Origin: Rhinopithecus roxellana
Lineage: Eukaryota > Chordata > Mammalia > Primates > Cercopithecidae
Assembly (NCBI RefSeq): GCF_007565055.1
Contig: NC_044557.1
Coordinates: 74,100,595-74,164,594, forward strand
Direction of reading: 5' to 3'
DNA: 64,000 nucleotides
Shown: positions 37,020 to 48,807 of the stretch, piece by piece
How positions within the stretch are numbered: position 1 is the first letter of the stretch
Layout of the letters: each line of letters starts with the position of its first letter
Made by a program: the position numbers and the translations under genes
Notes under the pieces: generated by a model
What the model saw: only the letters and a program-made list of their open reading frames with translations
The model's database searches: none
What the model was told of the DNA's origin: nothing

Positions 37020-37117
37020 AGATATATATATATATTTCAGGTACATATATATGCATTTCATATATATTTATACATATATTTCATATATATGGGTGTGTAT
37101 GTGACTGTGTGTGTGTC
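37020..37117. repeat. AT/TG-rich simple repeat
   Basis: Interrupted TATA/CATATATAT runs passing into a GTGTGT tract. Includes three 'tttcatatatat'-like units. Confidence 0.85.
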
Positions 37118-37507
37118 TAATCTTCAGGAATATATAGATAAATTTACCAATTCATATAAAAATGATTACTACCTCATAAGCTAATAACATACACTGTTTG
37201 GGTCACCTTTTCTATAGAATAGGAATAAATTGTGTCGCTATCAGAAAAAAATCACTCATTTGCATTACTATGAATGTAAATTATTTGCATTACTATTAGT
37301 TTTCTGCAATTTAACTTATATCTGCCGAGTTGCAAAGTGGCCTTGTTAATAGACAATCAAAGGAGAAGACTCTTATATGAAAAGATAATTCCTGGGGGAA
37401 TCTTTAAAAATTTTCTGGGCCTATTTGCTTCTTTTTCTTGCTTTCTTGTTCCTCTGGGGTGGTGGTTTCTGGAACTCTATTATCATCTCTCTTTAACTTA
37501 ATTTCTT
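37118..37507. other. Non-coding, nothing recognised
   Basis: No element recognised; 'aaattatttgcattact' is partly repeated at 37257-37295. Confidence 0.5.
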
Positions 37508-37813
37508 TCTTTTTTTTTTTTTTTTTTTTTTTTTAGATGGAGTCTTGCTCTGTTGCCCAGGCTGGAGAGCCGTGTAATGATCTTGATTCACCACAACCTC
37601 CACCTCCCAGGTTCAAGCGATTCTCCTGCCTCAGCCTCCCCAGCAGCTGGGATCACAGGCACACGGCACCACATCTGGCTAATTTTTGTATTTTTGCAGA
37701 GATAGGGCTTCACCATGTTGGCCAGCTGGTCTGAAACTCCTGACCTCAAGTAATCCACCTGCCTCAGTCTCCCAAAGTGCTAGGATTGCAGTCATGAGCC
37801 ACTGTGCCTGGCT
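37508..37813 (-). mobile_element. AluS-type SINE
   Basis: Reverse Alu with a long T tail and both arms; diverged (for example 'cacggcaccacatctggct'). Confidence 0.92.
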
Positions 37814-38149
37814 CTAATAATTTCTAATCTCTGCTCCAGGTCTATATTTGTTATTTGAATGCATTAATGTAGTTCATGGAACAAAAGGGTCTTTCATTTA
37901 ATTTGAAAGCAGTTGGGTGTTAAAAATAATTTTCTTCCATTCATTTCATATGTATTAAAAACCTCCATAGATATCTGAAAACCTTTTGGGTAATCCTTGG
38001 CCAAAATTATTAAATGTTATCTCTCTCTGTGCCTTAGATATTTGCTCTGCCTGCTGCTACAACCCTGGCTCCCAAAAAGTGAAATTTAAAACTTTCCTAT
38101 AAGTTGACAACATATTTCTATGTAAAATGCTAGTGAGGATCTTAACAAC
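37814..38149. other. Non-coding, nothing recognised
   Basis: No element recognised. Confidence 0.5.
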
Positions 38150-39230
38150 AGGACTCTTGGAAGGAGGACTTGTTACTGGAAATGTAGGAATCCTTGGTTC
38201 TTGTCTAACTTGGAAGAATGGATTTAGCTAAGCAATGCATAACAAGGGTTAAGTAACAGAGTTTACTGAAAGAAGATAAAGTACATTTCTAGAGAGGAGT
38301 GGAAGACAGCTCTAGATTGACCCAGTTGGAAATATAGTAGCAGCAGTGTTTATTTAAAGAGACAGTACACTCTGAAAGATGAGACAGAGTGGGCTGCTCA
38401 AAAGAATGAGCCAGCAGCAGCTTGTGCTGGGGGACTCTATGAGAATCTTACATGATTATTCATGAAGGGGTGTGAGGGGGTGTCACTTGCAAGCATGTTT
38501 TGAGACGTCCCTTCGGGTGCTCATGCTCTGTGGTTGTACATGCTAGTAGACATGTTTCCTATCTCATTAGCATCTAAAATCTCCATGCAGGGGTGTGTTT
38601 TATGCTATTATAATGAGCAAAAGGCTACTCTGGGGCAAGTTGTTGGGGGAGCATGCATGGTCATCAACAGGGAAAATCTCTAGCATGGTTATGTCTGGTT
38701 AGGACCTGATAAGTCTTTTTAGGGTCAGAGGAGCTCAGCCATGAGGCCACATGTAGCCAATGTAGCCATTGTCCTTTTTACTGACTGTCAGTTGGCAGTG
38801 CTGACTATCAGTGGACAGCATCTCTAGAACTTTTTTTAAAATTCCAGGGTGGCTGGGCATGGTGGCTCACACCTGTAATCGCAACACTTTGGGAGGCAAA
38901 GGTGGGCAGATCACTTGAAATCAGGAGTTCGAGACCCGCCTGACTAACATGGTGAAAGCCCATTTCTACTAAAAATACAAAATTAGCCAGGTGTGGTGGC
39001 ACATGCCTGTAATCCCAGCTACTTGGGAGGCCAAGGCAGGAGAATCACTTGAAACTGGGAGGCAGAGTTTGCAGTGAGCTGAGATCGTGACATTGCACTC
39101 CAGCCTGGGCAACAGGATTGAAATTCTGTCTAAAAAAATAAAAAATTCCAGGGGCTCCCTTTCCTGCTCATTTCTGGCTGTCTGCCCACTCAGACTCACC
39201 AGTTAGTCTAGCCTAGGCAGTTGGTACTCT
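38150..39230 (-). repeat. Possible ERV LTR, family unknown
   Basis: Less AT-rich than its surroundings and LTR-like in texture, for example 'cccttcgggtgctcatgctc', 'gggctgctcaaaagaatgag' and 'ctccctttcctgctcattt'. It is split by an Alu whose target duplication proves that the two halves were joined. No TG/CA ends could be fixed, so this is only a guess. Confidence 0.3.
38851..39140 (+). mobile_element. AluS-type SINE
   Basis: Full-length Alu with a short A tail and perfect target duplication 'aaaattccaggg' (38838-38849 and 39142-39153). Confidence 0.93.
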
Positions 39231-39659
39231 TGGAAACCATGCTTGCTTTTTTACTAAACTACAAAGATGATTCTTTCTTTACATCCAAATAAAAAATATT
39301 TTGGTTTTAGTTTTAGAAAAACTTCATATTAATCAGTCATAATAAGTTTGCTTAGTCATTAGTCGTATGTCAGGTTTGCTTTAAGAAGTGTTTGATGCAT
39401 TTGTGCAGGAAATATATATGGGCTGTCCCTGTTCATTGATGCAAAACTTGAGGGTTTTGGTCAAACAGAAATGTCTTTCTCTTTCCTTCCTACCCTTTTA
39501 CCTTATAATATTCCTTCTGGTTCTTATGAAGGTGCATTTTTGTATGGATAGCTGTTTAATTTTGTGTTCCTGCCAGGGTGTAATCCATGGAGGGTTCTAT
39601 ATAGCCATACTTGCTCTGCCTCCTTCCTCAAGATCCCTAACTTTCTTTCTCTTCCTTCT
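39231..39659. other. Non-coding, nothing recognised
   Basis: Contains a 101-codon plus-strand frame (39388-39693), leucine/phenylalanine-rich because of T-rich composition. No support as a gene. Confidence 0.45.
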
Positions 39660-39863
39660 TACCACATGTATTTATTTAGCATCTACTAAGTGACAGTCAC
39701 AGTGCTAAGCCCAGGTTTATAATTGTAAATGAAAGAGAAAATCTGTTCTCAAATAGCTTTAAGTGGGTGGGAACAAACATATCTATTTATTATAAAATGG
39801 AATTATAGTAAAGTGTCATGACAAGGGAAGTACTAGCACTACAGGTGGACATAGTAAGGGTAT
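39660..39863 (+). repeat. Ancient unassigned interspersed repeat
   Basis: Starts 'tatttagcatctactaagtg' and passes through 'cagtgctaagcccagg' and 'aagtgtcatgacaaggg', the same family pattern as 30376. It was interrupted by the LTR that follows. Confidence 0.4.
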
Positions 39864-40404
39864 TGTATTAGTTATCTATTTCTGTGTAACACATTTAGTG
39901 ACTTAAAATAATAATAAGCATTTATTATCTTCAGTTTCTACCTGTCAGAAATAAGGAAGCACTTAGGTGCATGGTTCTGGCTCAGAGTCTCTCGCAAGAT
40001 TACAGTCAAAATGTAGAACACGGCTGGAGTTATCTGAAGGCTGAAGTGGGTCTGGAGAATCCACATTCAAGATGGTTCACTCACACAACTGGAAAGTTGG
40101 TTCTGACTGTTGGCAAGAGGCATCAGAGGTACTGACCTCTCTATAGGTCAGCTTAAGCTTCCTTACGATATGGTGCCTCACTCTGGCTTTTCCCAGAGTG
40201 AGTGATTTAAGAGAGGACAAAGAAGACGTTTTTAATATATTTTATCACCTTTCCTTGAAAGCCCCATACCACCAACTCTTGAAATATTCTGTTGGTTTCC
40301 TAGGTCAGCCCTATGCATTAGGAGTGGATGGAGGAAATACACAACAGCGTGAATACTCAAGAGGTGAGAATCATTGGTGGCCATATGGGAAGCTGGCTAC
40401 CACA
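39864..40404 (+). repeat. Old ERVL-class LTR
   Basis: Starts 'tgtattagttatctatttct' and ends 'ggctaccaca', TG...CA-like. The body has 'agtctctcgcaagattacag', 'ctgaccctctc'-like text and 'ggtgagaatcattggtggcc'. This order is typical of old ERVL-class LTRs (LTR16/LTR33-like). The family name is uncertain. Confidence 0.5.
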
Positions 40405-40969
40405 GAAACCAAGCCTAATTTTGGCAGGGAGAGAGAGTGGTTTTAACATCTAGTCATGGAAATGAAATTTAGATCATAGAAGATTTAAAATATTGGGAAA
40501 AACAACTGATTTTGTGGCTTTAATTATTTGGATAATCAATTGGATCGATTACATGGTTGACAGATTCTGCAATATCATAACTGAAATGCCTAAAGATCTT
40601 TGCTTGGAAACAGCTGACAGTAAGTTGCAAAGCTGTATCTAATGCTACTGTTATGTTTTCTAAACCTCAGTGCCTGGAAAGTTTAAAGTTATCAGTATTA
40701 AAATGTTCAAGAGAGCTGACAATGAATGACATTTTTTACTTGTTGACTTCCAAGTACACCAAATCTAAATTGGTTTTGTGTTCCTTCTTCTTTTTTGTTT
40801 ATAAAGAAAATGTTTTCCACTCCTTTCCCTTCACATTTCTCTCCACCATATTTTGACTCTTTTTCTTTGAATTATTTTTTAAAAATATTTTGAATGTGAT
40901 TGGTATACTCTCCCTAGAGCCAACCCTGGGAAATAAGTAGACTTTCATTTTGAGAAAAGAATGTCAAGG
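40405..40969. other. Non-coding, nothing recognised
   Basis: No element recognised. Confidence 0.5.
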
Positions 40970-41808
40970 GTCACCCACTTTTACCATTGCCATTTAATAT
41001 TGAACAAGAGTTCCTAGCCAGGGCAGTGCAGTGAAGGAAGAAAGATATACAGATTGAAAAGGAAGAAGTGAAAATGTAGTTTATGGGGATAATATGAATT
41101 GTGTATGTAGAATTTACAGATAATATGATTATGTGTATAGAAAATGAAAAATAAATAAGTTACTAAGGAAGCTTAGGAAGATTTCTGGACAGAAGGTCAG
41201 CAAGCATTTATAAAATACATCAGGTACCTAAGAATGTGTCTAATAAAAGATCTCTACATGGAAAACAGTAAAACAAATTGAGAGAATTAAAAAGATTCAA
41301 ATATTTGGTGGGCCTGTGCAAGAGTTAGAAAACTCAATATTTTAAATATATCTCTCCCCAAATTAATAAATTAAATCAATGAAATAATAAATATTAGAAG
41401 TTTTTAAAATGAAATTGATAAGCCAATTTCAAAATGCCAACAATATCTTGGAAAAGCTTGAGTAAGAACGAGATGGGAGGACTTGCTCTAGCTGTTACCA
41501 AGAATTATTATAAACCTGTAATTAACACAAGATGGCACAAGATGGCCAAATTAGACTCACAGGTTGAATGAGGGATCTGAGAAGAAGAATCACGCTTATA
41601 TGAACACTGAAAGTTCAACTAATGTGGTACTACAGAGCAGGGAAGTTTTTCTAATAATGATTTTGAATTGTCATTGTTGTTGTTTTTTAATTAAAAATAA
41701 GGAAGCCATCTGCATCCACCCTACTTCACACCATATAAAAATTAATTCCAGGTAGATTGTAAATTTGTCAAAAGAACATTTTTCTAATAAAACTTTTAGA
41801 AAAAAATC
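40970..41808 (+). mobile_element. L1M LINE fragment (ORF2 part)
   Basis: Old L1 ORF2 text on the plus strand: 'agttcctagccagggcag', 'tctacatggaaaacagtaaa', 'agagaattaaaaagattcaa', 'aaaatgccaacaatatc' and 'attaattccaggtagattg'. Many stops; no coding capacity. Its right end is cut by the Alu at 41810. Confidence 0.75.
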
Positions 41809-41809
41809 A

Positions 41810-42110
41810 GGCCGGGTGCAGTGGCTTATGCCTGTAATCCAAGCACTTTGGGAGGCCTAGGCACGTGGATCACCTGAAGTCAGGAGTTCGAGACCAGCCT
41901 GGCCAACACGATGAAACACTGTCTCTACTAAAAATACAAAAAATTATCCATGTATAATGGCGGGTGCCTTTAATCCCAGCTGCTCAGGAGGCTGAGGCAG
42001 GAGAATTGCTTGAACCCAGGAGGCGGAGGTTGCAGTCAGCTGAGATCATGGCACTGCACTCCAGCCTAGGCAACAAGAGTAAAAACTCTGTCTCAAAAAA
42101 AAAAAAAAGG
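41810..42110 (+). mobile_element. AluS-type SINE
   Basis: Full-length Alu with A14 tail. A-rich target duplication 'agaaaaaaat' on both sides. Confidence 0.92.
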
Positions 42111-42598
42111 AAAAAAGAAAAAAATGTATGCTATTGTGTGTGATAGCAATGCAACTCAAATGATAATAAGCAAAAAAATCCTTTAGTTCCTAATGTATGT
42201 AATTATAAAATCTGGATTGTGAGCCTCGCTATCCAAAACATCATGTTTCTTTCCATCACTTGGCCCTCCTAACTCCTGCTTGTTTTTTTTTATGTATTCA
42301 CCCCCTTTCAGGTGGACAATAGCCACCTGCGGTGTCAGACTCACATCTTCTGATATTGGCATCTCCACTAAAGAGATGATCTTCTTACTTACTGACTCCT
42401 AGCCTTGCTTCATATACCCATAGCAAATACAGCACGATGATCGCTGAGGGTAGTGGCCATCCCCTAGTTGATTGCCTCAGCCTTGACTATGCTCCAACAG
42501 TGAAATAGGACAGGACTGCTCCCCTAAAATGACATAAAGTGGTAGAGTGGTTCTTAATTTAATGAAATTGTGTATTTATTAATGAGATGATGCTGACA
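42111..42598. other. Non-coding, nothing recognised
   Basis: No repeat recognised. A 61-codon minus-strand frame (42183-42368) has no domain. Confidence 0.5.
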
Positions 42599-43091
42599 AT
42601 TTAGATTTAAAATGAAAATTTCAAAAATAAAATTTTGACCTTAAACTTATAAATCATATGTGAGTATAATATAATGGAAAAATGCCAATAAAATGTTTCA
42701 TGCAATTGTTAAATACTGCATACATATTTTTCCATGAACAGAATAAAATGTATTGTGTATTGAGAATATAATAAGTGCCCTGCTTTTTATACACATCATC
42801 TCTTCTCTTTACAAAAAACATAAATTATTCTATTTTTATTCCCATTTGAATTGGAGGAAAAATGTCAACATGGCAAGATTGTGATTAGACTCCATATTGG
42901 TCTTGAGTCCCAAAACTGTTGCTTTTCAGTGTATAATATTGCAGTTCAGTTGAAGATTTACTATCTCAAATAAGAGTCAATAACTAGTGTAATCAGCAAA
43001 GGTCAATAGGTAGCTCCTCGTGAAACAGACTTAGACATAAATTTGAAAAAATAATTAAGCCTTAATACAATTTTTAATTTAGGGAGGACAA
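42599..43091 (+). repeat. 0.49 kb duplicated segment, copy A (probable source)
   Basis: Nearly collinear with 48896-49389 in the same orientation. Shared runs include 'aaaatgtcaacatggcaaga', 'ttgctatctcaaataa'-like text, 'aataggtagctcct' and 'gtgaaacagacttagacata'. A hand comparison of about 210 bases shows roughly 15 differences. The segment itself is not a repeat I recognise. No poly(A) tail or target duplication is seen at its edges. Confidence 0.93.
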
Positions 43092-43889
43092 TTTTAACAT
43101 ATTGAATTTAGAGTTAGATTGCATATAAATTAGGAATAACAAGGATAAAGGCAGAAATATTAGAAACAGCATACATTGTTTTCCCTGTGACTAATACAAT
43201 ATTATTTACAGGTTTGGTTGCTGTGGTGATGAACTCATATGCTCATCTTCATCCAGAAACCTAGCAAAGATTTTTCTAGTAGTGCAAATAAATTCCAAAT
43301 TAAAAATTTTATTTTAAGATATCACTTAATTTTCATAAATGCAGAAAACATTCAAATATATAATTATATTATATCACATTATTAGAATAATAAATTTAAA
43401 GATGTATTCAAATCTGTAGACTTCTAAGATTACATTTGGAAAACAGGATTCATTCCTGATATACACTTTGTTTACATATTCCCAAAATGATATGACTTCT
43501 CATTGTTGTTGTTAAGACTGGGAAATTTGTAACCTTTCACAGAGCTAATAGTGCAGTTGTAACCAGTAACTTTTCTGTTTGATTTTTTTAATACAAAGTT
43601 CAAATATATATATATATGGAAGGCAAAATCTCCAAAAGGTAGTCAATAGAGAAAAAAAGTTAACAAAAGATTAAGTTAAGTGAATTATGACTACAATATT
43701 GGTGTCTTGGCTATATGAAATGTTCAGCCATTTGAAGGAAAAATATTTTCCTGCATGATCTCAAACTTTCATTCTTATGGGGACGCAGTTCCTATTTTCA
43801 TCCCATATAGATATTTGATGTAGAACTTTCCTATTGAGAATTGAACATTTATGATATTTAAAATCCAAGGTCATGTTAATTAGATTTTC
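43092..43889. other. Non-coding, nothing recognised
   Basis: AT-rich, with a short TATA run near 43606-43617. No element recognised. Confidence 0.5.
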
Positions 43890-44219
43890 TTTTTTTTTTT
43901 TTTTTTGAGATGGAGACTCACTCTGTCACCCAAGCTGGAGTGCAACGGCAAAATCTCATCTCATTGCAACCTCCACCTCCCAGGTTCAAGTGATCATCCT
44001 GTCTCAGCCTCCTGAGTAGCTGGGACCACAGGTGTGTGCCGCCACGCCTGGCTAATTTGTTGTATTTTTAGCAGAAATGGGGTTTCACCATGTTGGCTAG
44101 GCTGGTCTCAGACTCTTGATCTCAAGTGATCTACCTGCCTTGGCCTCCCAAAGTACTTGGGATTACAGGCATGATTCCTGTAATTCCTTGGGATTTACAG
44201 TCGCGATCGCCATCTGGCC
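43890..44219 (-). mobile_element. AluS-type SINE with scrambled 5' end
   Basis: Reverse Alu with both arms. Near its 5' end the normal 'gggattacaggcatga' is followed by a second imperfect 'gggatttacag' before 'ctggcc', adding about 34 bases, including the palindrome GCGATCGC at 44203-44210. Confidence 0.88.
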
Positions 44220-44982
44220 AGCTTTTCTTCCTTTACTACCCTCTTCCAATTTATTTACATTGGTTTGAGAGCTAGATCATTTAATTTTGCCATTCATAGC
44301 CAACCGAATGACTGACTATTTTTTTTCTATGTTTCTGGATGTTTGGAGTAATCTATATAGAGTATTTATTTATTTTGACAGGTTAATAATTTTTCTTTGT
44401 TTTCTTTATTCAATATCAGTATTTAATTTACCATTGTCAGATATTAAATATTTTGTCCCAATTGCTGTCAGTACCTGGACATTTTTAATTGATCACCTTG
44501 CATGTAGATTAACATTCACTAACTGATAATTATCTAGTAATCATTTCTAAAGGCTTATGATGGATGGTTTAATTGCTGAGGGAGTGAGACATTTCTAATT
44601 ATGTATGAACACAGCCTTTATTTCTGCATAAGGTGGATTACTAGTGGAAATCAGTTTAATGTAATCCTAGGTAATGATACTGATGAAATTACAGCACTAA
44701 TGTGCTGATTATATTTTTCTAATATACACTGAAATGATCATTAGGATTATAAGATTGTAATATTTCACACAAAATGTTCATCATACCAGCAGTAGTATTA
44801 CTGGCTTAAAAGGTAAAGTCCAGATTCTCTGACTTCAAAGCCTGTTATATTCTTTATAATCTCATCTTAGCTAGTTTCTAATTCTATCTTTAGTTTCCCC
44901 CTATTATATACACATTTTTTTTCTGGCTTTCTTTATAAAAAGAACCCCTTCTTTTTGTTATTTCTTCTAAAAAGAACCCCTT
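44220..44982. other. Non-coding, nothing recognised
   Basis: A 79-codon plus-strand frame (44287-44526), F/I/L-rich, has no support as a gene. 'aaaaagaacccctt' at 44937-44950 is repeated at the Alu target 30 bases further on. Confidence 0.5.
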
Positions 44983-45261
44983 GCCGGGCGCGGTGGCTCA
45001 AGCCTGTAATCCCAGCACTTTGGGAGGCCGAGACGGGCGGATCACGAGGTCAGGAGATCGAGACCATCCTGGCTAACACGGTGAAACCCCGTCTCTACTA
45101 AAAATACAAAAAATTAGCCGGGCGAGGTGGCGGGCGCCTGTGGTCCCAGCTACTCGGGAGGCTGAGGCAGGAGAATGGCGTGAACCCGGGAGGCGGAGCT
45201 TGCAGTGAGCTGAGATCCGGCCACTGCACTCCAGCCTGGGCGACAGAGCAAGACTCCGTCT

Positions 45262-45287
<26 letters not shown>
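44983..45287 (+). mobile_element. Very young AluY, Old World monkey type
   Basis: Almost exactly consensus, with the monkey-type 'gctcaagcc' and 'gatccggcc' and a pure tail of about 30 A. The target duplication 'aaaaagaacccctt' is perfect (44969-44982 and 45288-45301). The lowest divergence of any Alu here, so possibly polymorphic in the population. Confidence 0.96.
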
Positions 45288-45296
<9 letters not shown>

Positions 45297-45521
45297 CCCT
45301 TCCCTTCAACTTCTCCACTTAGAAAACTCATGATTTTCTGTATGCTTCTATTGGAGCAATTATTGCATTATATTTTATAGACTTCTTTGCTAACAATGTA
45401 TTACTTCTCATAGACACGCTTCTTACAGACTATCTGTCTCTGGCTTTAATGAATCAAACCTTGAAAATTACTGGCTACTATAAACAATGTTTCCAAACAT
45501 CAGTGACTATGTTTTTCTTTT

Positions 45522-45666
45522 TAAGAGACAGAGTCTTGCTATATTGCTCAGTGGCTATTCATGGGCCAGATCATAGGGCACTGCAGCCTTGGACTCCTGG
45601 CCTCAAGTGATCCTCTCCCCTCAGCTTCCCAAGTGCTGGAACTAAAGCTCATCACTGTGCCCAGCC
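45522..45666 (-). mobile_element. FLAM/Alu monomer
   Basis: A reverse single-arm Alu-like monomer, diverged, ending 'ctgtgcccagcc'. There is no second arm. 'catcagt' lies near both sides. Confidence 0.75.
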
Positions 45667-45861
45667 ATCAGTTATTTTTGATGTTTTATGTATTCAATTC
45701 ATTTCTTGATAATAAAATTATCACATATTAATTAGAAAATAATTGGAAATGTATTAAAAATTCCTTTCTGCTAGACTGATTTAGAACCTGGGTTGGCTTT
45801 AATGTTGAACCAGGCTTGTGGGTTCATTTGCAATGCAATTTTCTTAAAAACTTAGCACATT

Positions 45862-46190
45862 GGTTAGCGTGGTGGCTCAGGCCTATAATCCCAACATTTT
45901 GACAGGTCAAGGTGGAAGAATCACTTAAGCCTGGGATTTTGAGACCAGCCTGGACAACATGGTGAAACCTTGTCTCTACAGAAAAATACAAAAAATTAGC
46001 TGAATTTGAAGGTGTGCACCTGTAGTTCCTGCTACTTTGGAGGCTGAGGTGGGAGGATCACCTGAGCCTGAAAAGTTGAGGCTGCAATGAGCCATGATGG
46101 CACCACTGCATTCCAGCCTGGGTGACAGAGTGAGACTCTGTCTCACAAAAACCAACCAACCAACCAACAAACAAACCAAAAGTACCGAAC
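45862..46190 (+). mobile_element. AluJ-type SINE
   Basis: Highly diverged full Alu with J-type right arm text ('gaggtgggaggatcacctga', 'gaggctgcaatgagccatga') and an AACC/AAAC tail (46145-46190). Confidence 0.9.
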
Positions 46191-46450
46191 AACCCCCAAA
46201 AAACAAACACCACTTTGCATATCTAGTCTATGTGGTTCTTCTCAGTTATTTGAAAAAGTAACCACAGTCAAAGATCTTGTCTGATTATAGTTGGCTAACC
46301 TAAAGAATCTTTATTTTCTGTGACCCTTATGCTGGACCCATCACTCTTTCTTTTAAATGGTGAAATAATTTAGAATTAGTTAGTTATAAGGCTAGTTTTC
46401 ACTCTCTAACAGAGAAGTCTGAATGTGAGATTCTTCAGAAACATCACCCT
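46191..46450. other. Non-coding spacer
   Basis: Nothing recognised. Confidence 0.5.
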
Positions 46451-46730
46451 GGTCCAAGCATAGTGGCTCATGCCTGTAATCCAAGCACTTTGGGAGGCCA
46501 AGGCAGGTGGATCACCTGAGGTCAGGAGTTCCAGACCAAGTCCCAGCTTGGTCAACACCATGAAACCCCGTCTCTACTAAAAACACAAAAAATTGGCTGG
46601 GTGTGTTGGTGGGTGCCTGTAATCCCAGCTACCCAGCTACTTGGGAGACTGTGGCAGAAGAATTGCTTGAATCCAGGAGGAGCTGAAATCATGCCATTGC
46701 ACTCCTGAACAAGAGCAAAACTCCATCAAA
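46451..46730 (+). mobile_element. AluS-type SINE, right arm deleted in part
   Basis: Left arm complete with a 'caagtcccagcttgg' disturbance. The right arm lacks about 30 bases after 'ccaggagg'. Its tail evolved into the purine microsatellite that follows. Confidence 0.88.
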
Positions 46731-46920
46731 GGAAGAAAGAAAGAGGAAGGAAGGAAGGAAGGAAGGAAGGAAGGAAGGAAGGAAGGAAGGAAGGAAGGAG
46801 AAGGGGAAGGGGAAGGGGAAGGGGAAGGGGAAGGGAAAAGTGAAGGGGAAGGGGAAGGGGAAGGGGAAAGAGAAGGTGAAGGTGAAGGGGAAGGGAAAGG
46901 GGGAAGGGAAAGGGAAAGGA
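46731..46920. repeat. (GGAA)n then (GGGGAA)n microsatellite
   Basis: About 13 perfect GGAA units (46744-46798) pass into roughly 20 GGGGAA/GGGAAA-type units. Purine-only on the plus strand. The 101-codon minus-strand frame through it (Ser-Pro repeats) is an artefact of the repeat. Confidence 0.96.
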
Positions 46921-46969
46921 TTGGATTACCCTGAAGTCTCATCTTCTCCTTAAGCTATAGATGCATGAC

Positions 46970-47060
46970 TTTTTTTTTTCTTTGTTTTTTTCATTTATTT
47001 ATTTTATTTTATTTTATTTTATTTTTTGAGACAGGGTCTCACTCTGTCGCCCAGGCTGGC
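46970..47060 (-). mobile_element. T-rich run with tiny Alu 3' fragment
   Basis: T and TTTTA units (46970-47026) are followed by only about 35 bases of the Alu right end, to 'gcccaggctgg'. This is a severely 5'-truncated Alu. Confidence 0.8.
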
Positions 47061-47508
47061 AATGTTTACCATGGGTAGAAATGTTTATTTAAATAGAAGT
47101 GAAAAAATAGTAATGACATAATAATGCTGATATAATAATATTTATATGATATATTCAGGTTACCACCTTGCCTAAGACAATGAAAGCTATCTTCTAGAAT
47201 GGCATGGAAAAGAGCAGCTTAAAAGAGACATTCTGATTAAGAGTCCTCTTTCAGATAAGCCGGTGCTTCCTACAGGAATGACATGGAAATCCATCTATTA
47301 TGCAGAGTCAGTGGGATTGCAATACCCAAATGCAATACCCAAATCTTCCTCTCAAGGAAAATAGATGAGCTTTCTTGGTCATAATCAGAGATGGCAATGG
47401 TGTTGAATAGGCAACATAATATTAGTATCCTTTTAAATATAAAGGCCAAACTAAACTGATCTGTTTTTATCCTTGCAACTATTTATGAGAATCTTTGCAC
47501 GAGGTGAG
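47061..47508. other. Non-coding, nothing recognised
   Basis: Contains a small direct repeat 'tgcaatacccaaatg' near 47318-47345. No element recognised. Confidence 0.5.
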
Positions 47509-47671
47509 TCTCTCTCTCTCCTTTTTCTAGACAAGGTCTTGCTCTGTTGCCCAGGGTGGAGTGCAGAGGCGAGATGCAGCCATGACTTCCCAGGCTCAAG
47601 TGATCCTCCTGACTCAGCCTCCAGAGTAACTGGGACTACAGGCACGTGCCACCATGCTAGGCTAAGTATTT

Positions 47672-47705
<34 letters not shown>

Positions 47706-47825
47706 GAGAGAGAACAGGCCTCACTATGTTGCCCAGGCTGGTCTTGAATTCCTGAGCTCAAGCAAACCCCCTGCCTCAGCCTCCCAAAGTGCTGTGATTA
47801 CAGATGTGAGCCACTATGCCCAGCC
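47509..47825 (-). mobile_element. AluJ-type SINE with expanded linker
   Basis: Diverged reverse Alu. The linker between arms has grown to a T run at about 47675-47701. The right-arm tail is replaced by a TC-rich start. Confidence 0.88.
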
Positions 47826-48284
47826 TAGAGGTAGATGTCTTCTAACACAAGCAAATAAATAATGCCCTTATAATTATGCCGAAGTAAAGTAAGCCTGAGA
47901 GATAAAATAATCTATCTGGAATCAAATGATTACATGCAGTGTGGACAGTGTGGATGTAGAATTTGATTAAACATTTAAATGAGCATTTAAAAAATAACTA
48001 AAATGTATTTTTCAAGGAAATTTTAAACAACCCCTTATTTCACTGGAATTGTTAATTCTCCTGTCTTCACATTTAACAGGCTGAATTATTAAACATTATA
48101 ATAATATCTTGGTCACCTTAAGCATCAAATAAATTATTTAGAGAAGTGATGTGAGACTTTCAATCAATCATTAAAGGCCCTTTTTTGTGTGACTTAGACC
48201 CTTCTCTCTGGTACAAAATAAGACATATTTTGATACAACACATTGTTAAAGACAGAAAAAAAAATGTGTTTTAAGTCTCTTCAA
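47826..48284. other. Non-coding, nothing recognised
   Basis: AT-rich, no element recognised. Confidence 0.5.
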
Positions 48285-48807
48285 TTTTTGAATAGATTTT
48301 ATTTGAAGTAGTTTTTGAGTTATAAAAAAATTAAGATAGTAGAGAGTTCCCATATACTACTCTACAAAGTTCCTTCCGTTATTAACATCTTGCATGTTAG
48401 CATTAAATCGTTGCAATTAATGGACACAATTAATAACTAATATAATATTATTAAATAAAGTTTATAATTTATTCAGATGTCCTTAGTATTTACCTAATAC
48501 CCTTTTCTGCCCTAGTTTTCTATCCAAGATACCACTAATTACATTTAGTTATATTGTCTCTTTATGATCTGCTTGGATGAGAGTTTCTCACACTTTCTTT
48601 GTTTTTGATGTCTTTGAAAATTGTGAGAAGTACTGGTCAGCCATACAGTAGGATTCTTCTCTCTGGGAATATTTCAGGCTATTGTAGGATTCCAATCTTA
48701 AAAGTTGCCCATGGTTTTTCTCACGATTAGACTGGAGTTAGGGGTTTTGGAAGGAAGATCACAGAGGTAAAATTTCATTTTCAAAAAATCATATCAAAGG
48801 TATTTAT
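48285..48807 (-). mobile_element. Ancient L1M element, piece 1 (3' UTR)
   Basis: Phrases such as 'ttattaacatcttgcatgtt', 'ttattcagatgtccttagta', 'tacctaataccctttt' and 'aggaagatcacagaggtaaa' match the long 3' UTR of old L1M elements in reverse orientation. The text breaks off at the provirus and resumes at 55561. Confidence 0.65.

Noticed and set aside
39388..39693. 101-codon hydrophobic frame that could be read as a membrane protein
   Set aside because: Hydrophobicity follows from T-rich DNA; no signal peptide-like start in context and no homology recognised.
46637..46942. 101-codon frame with Ser-Pro repeats
   Set aside because: Produced by translating the GGAA/GGGGAA microsatellite on the minus strand.
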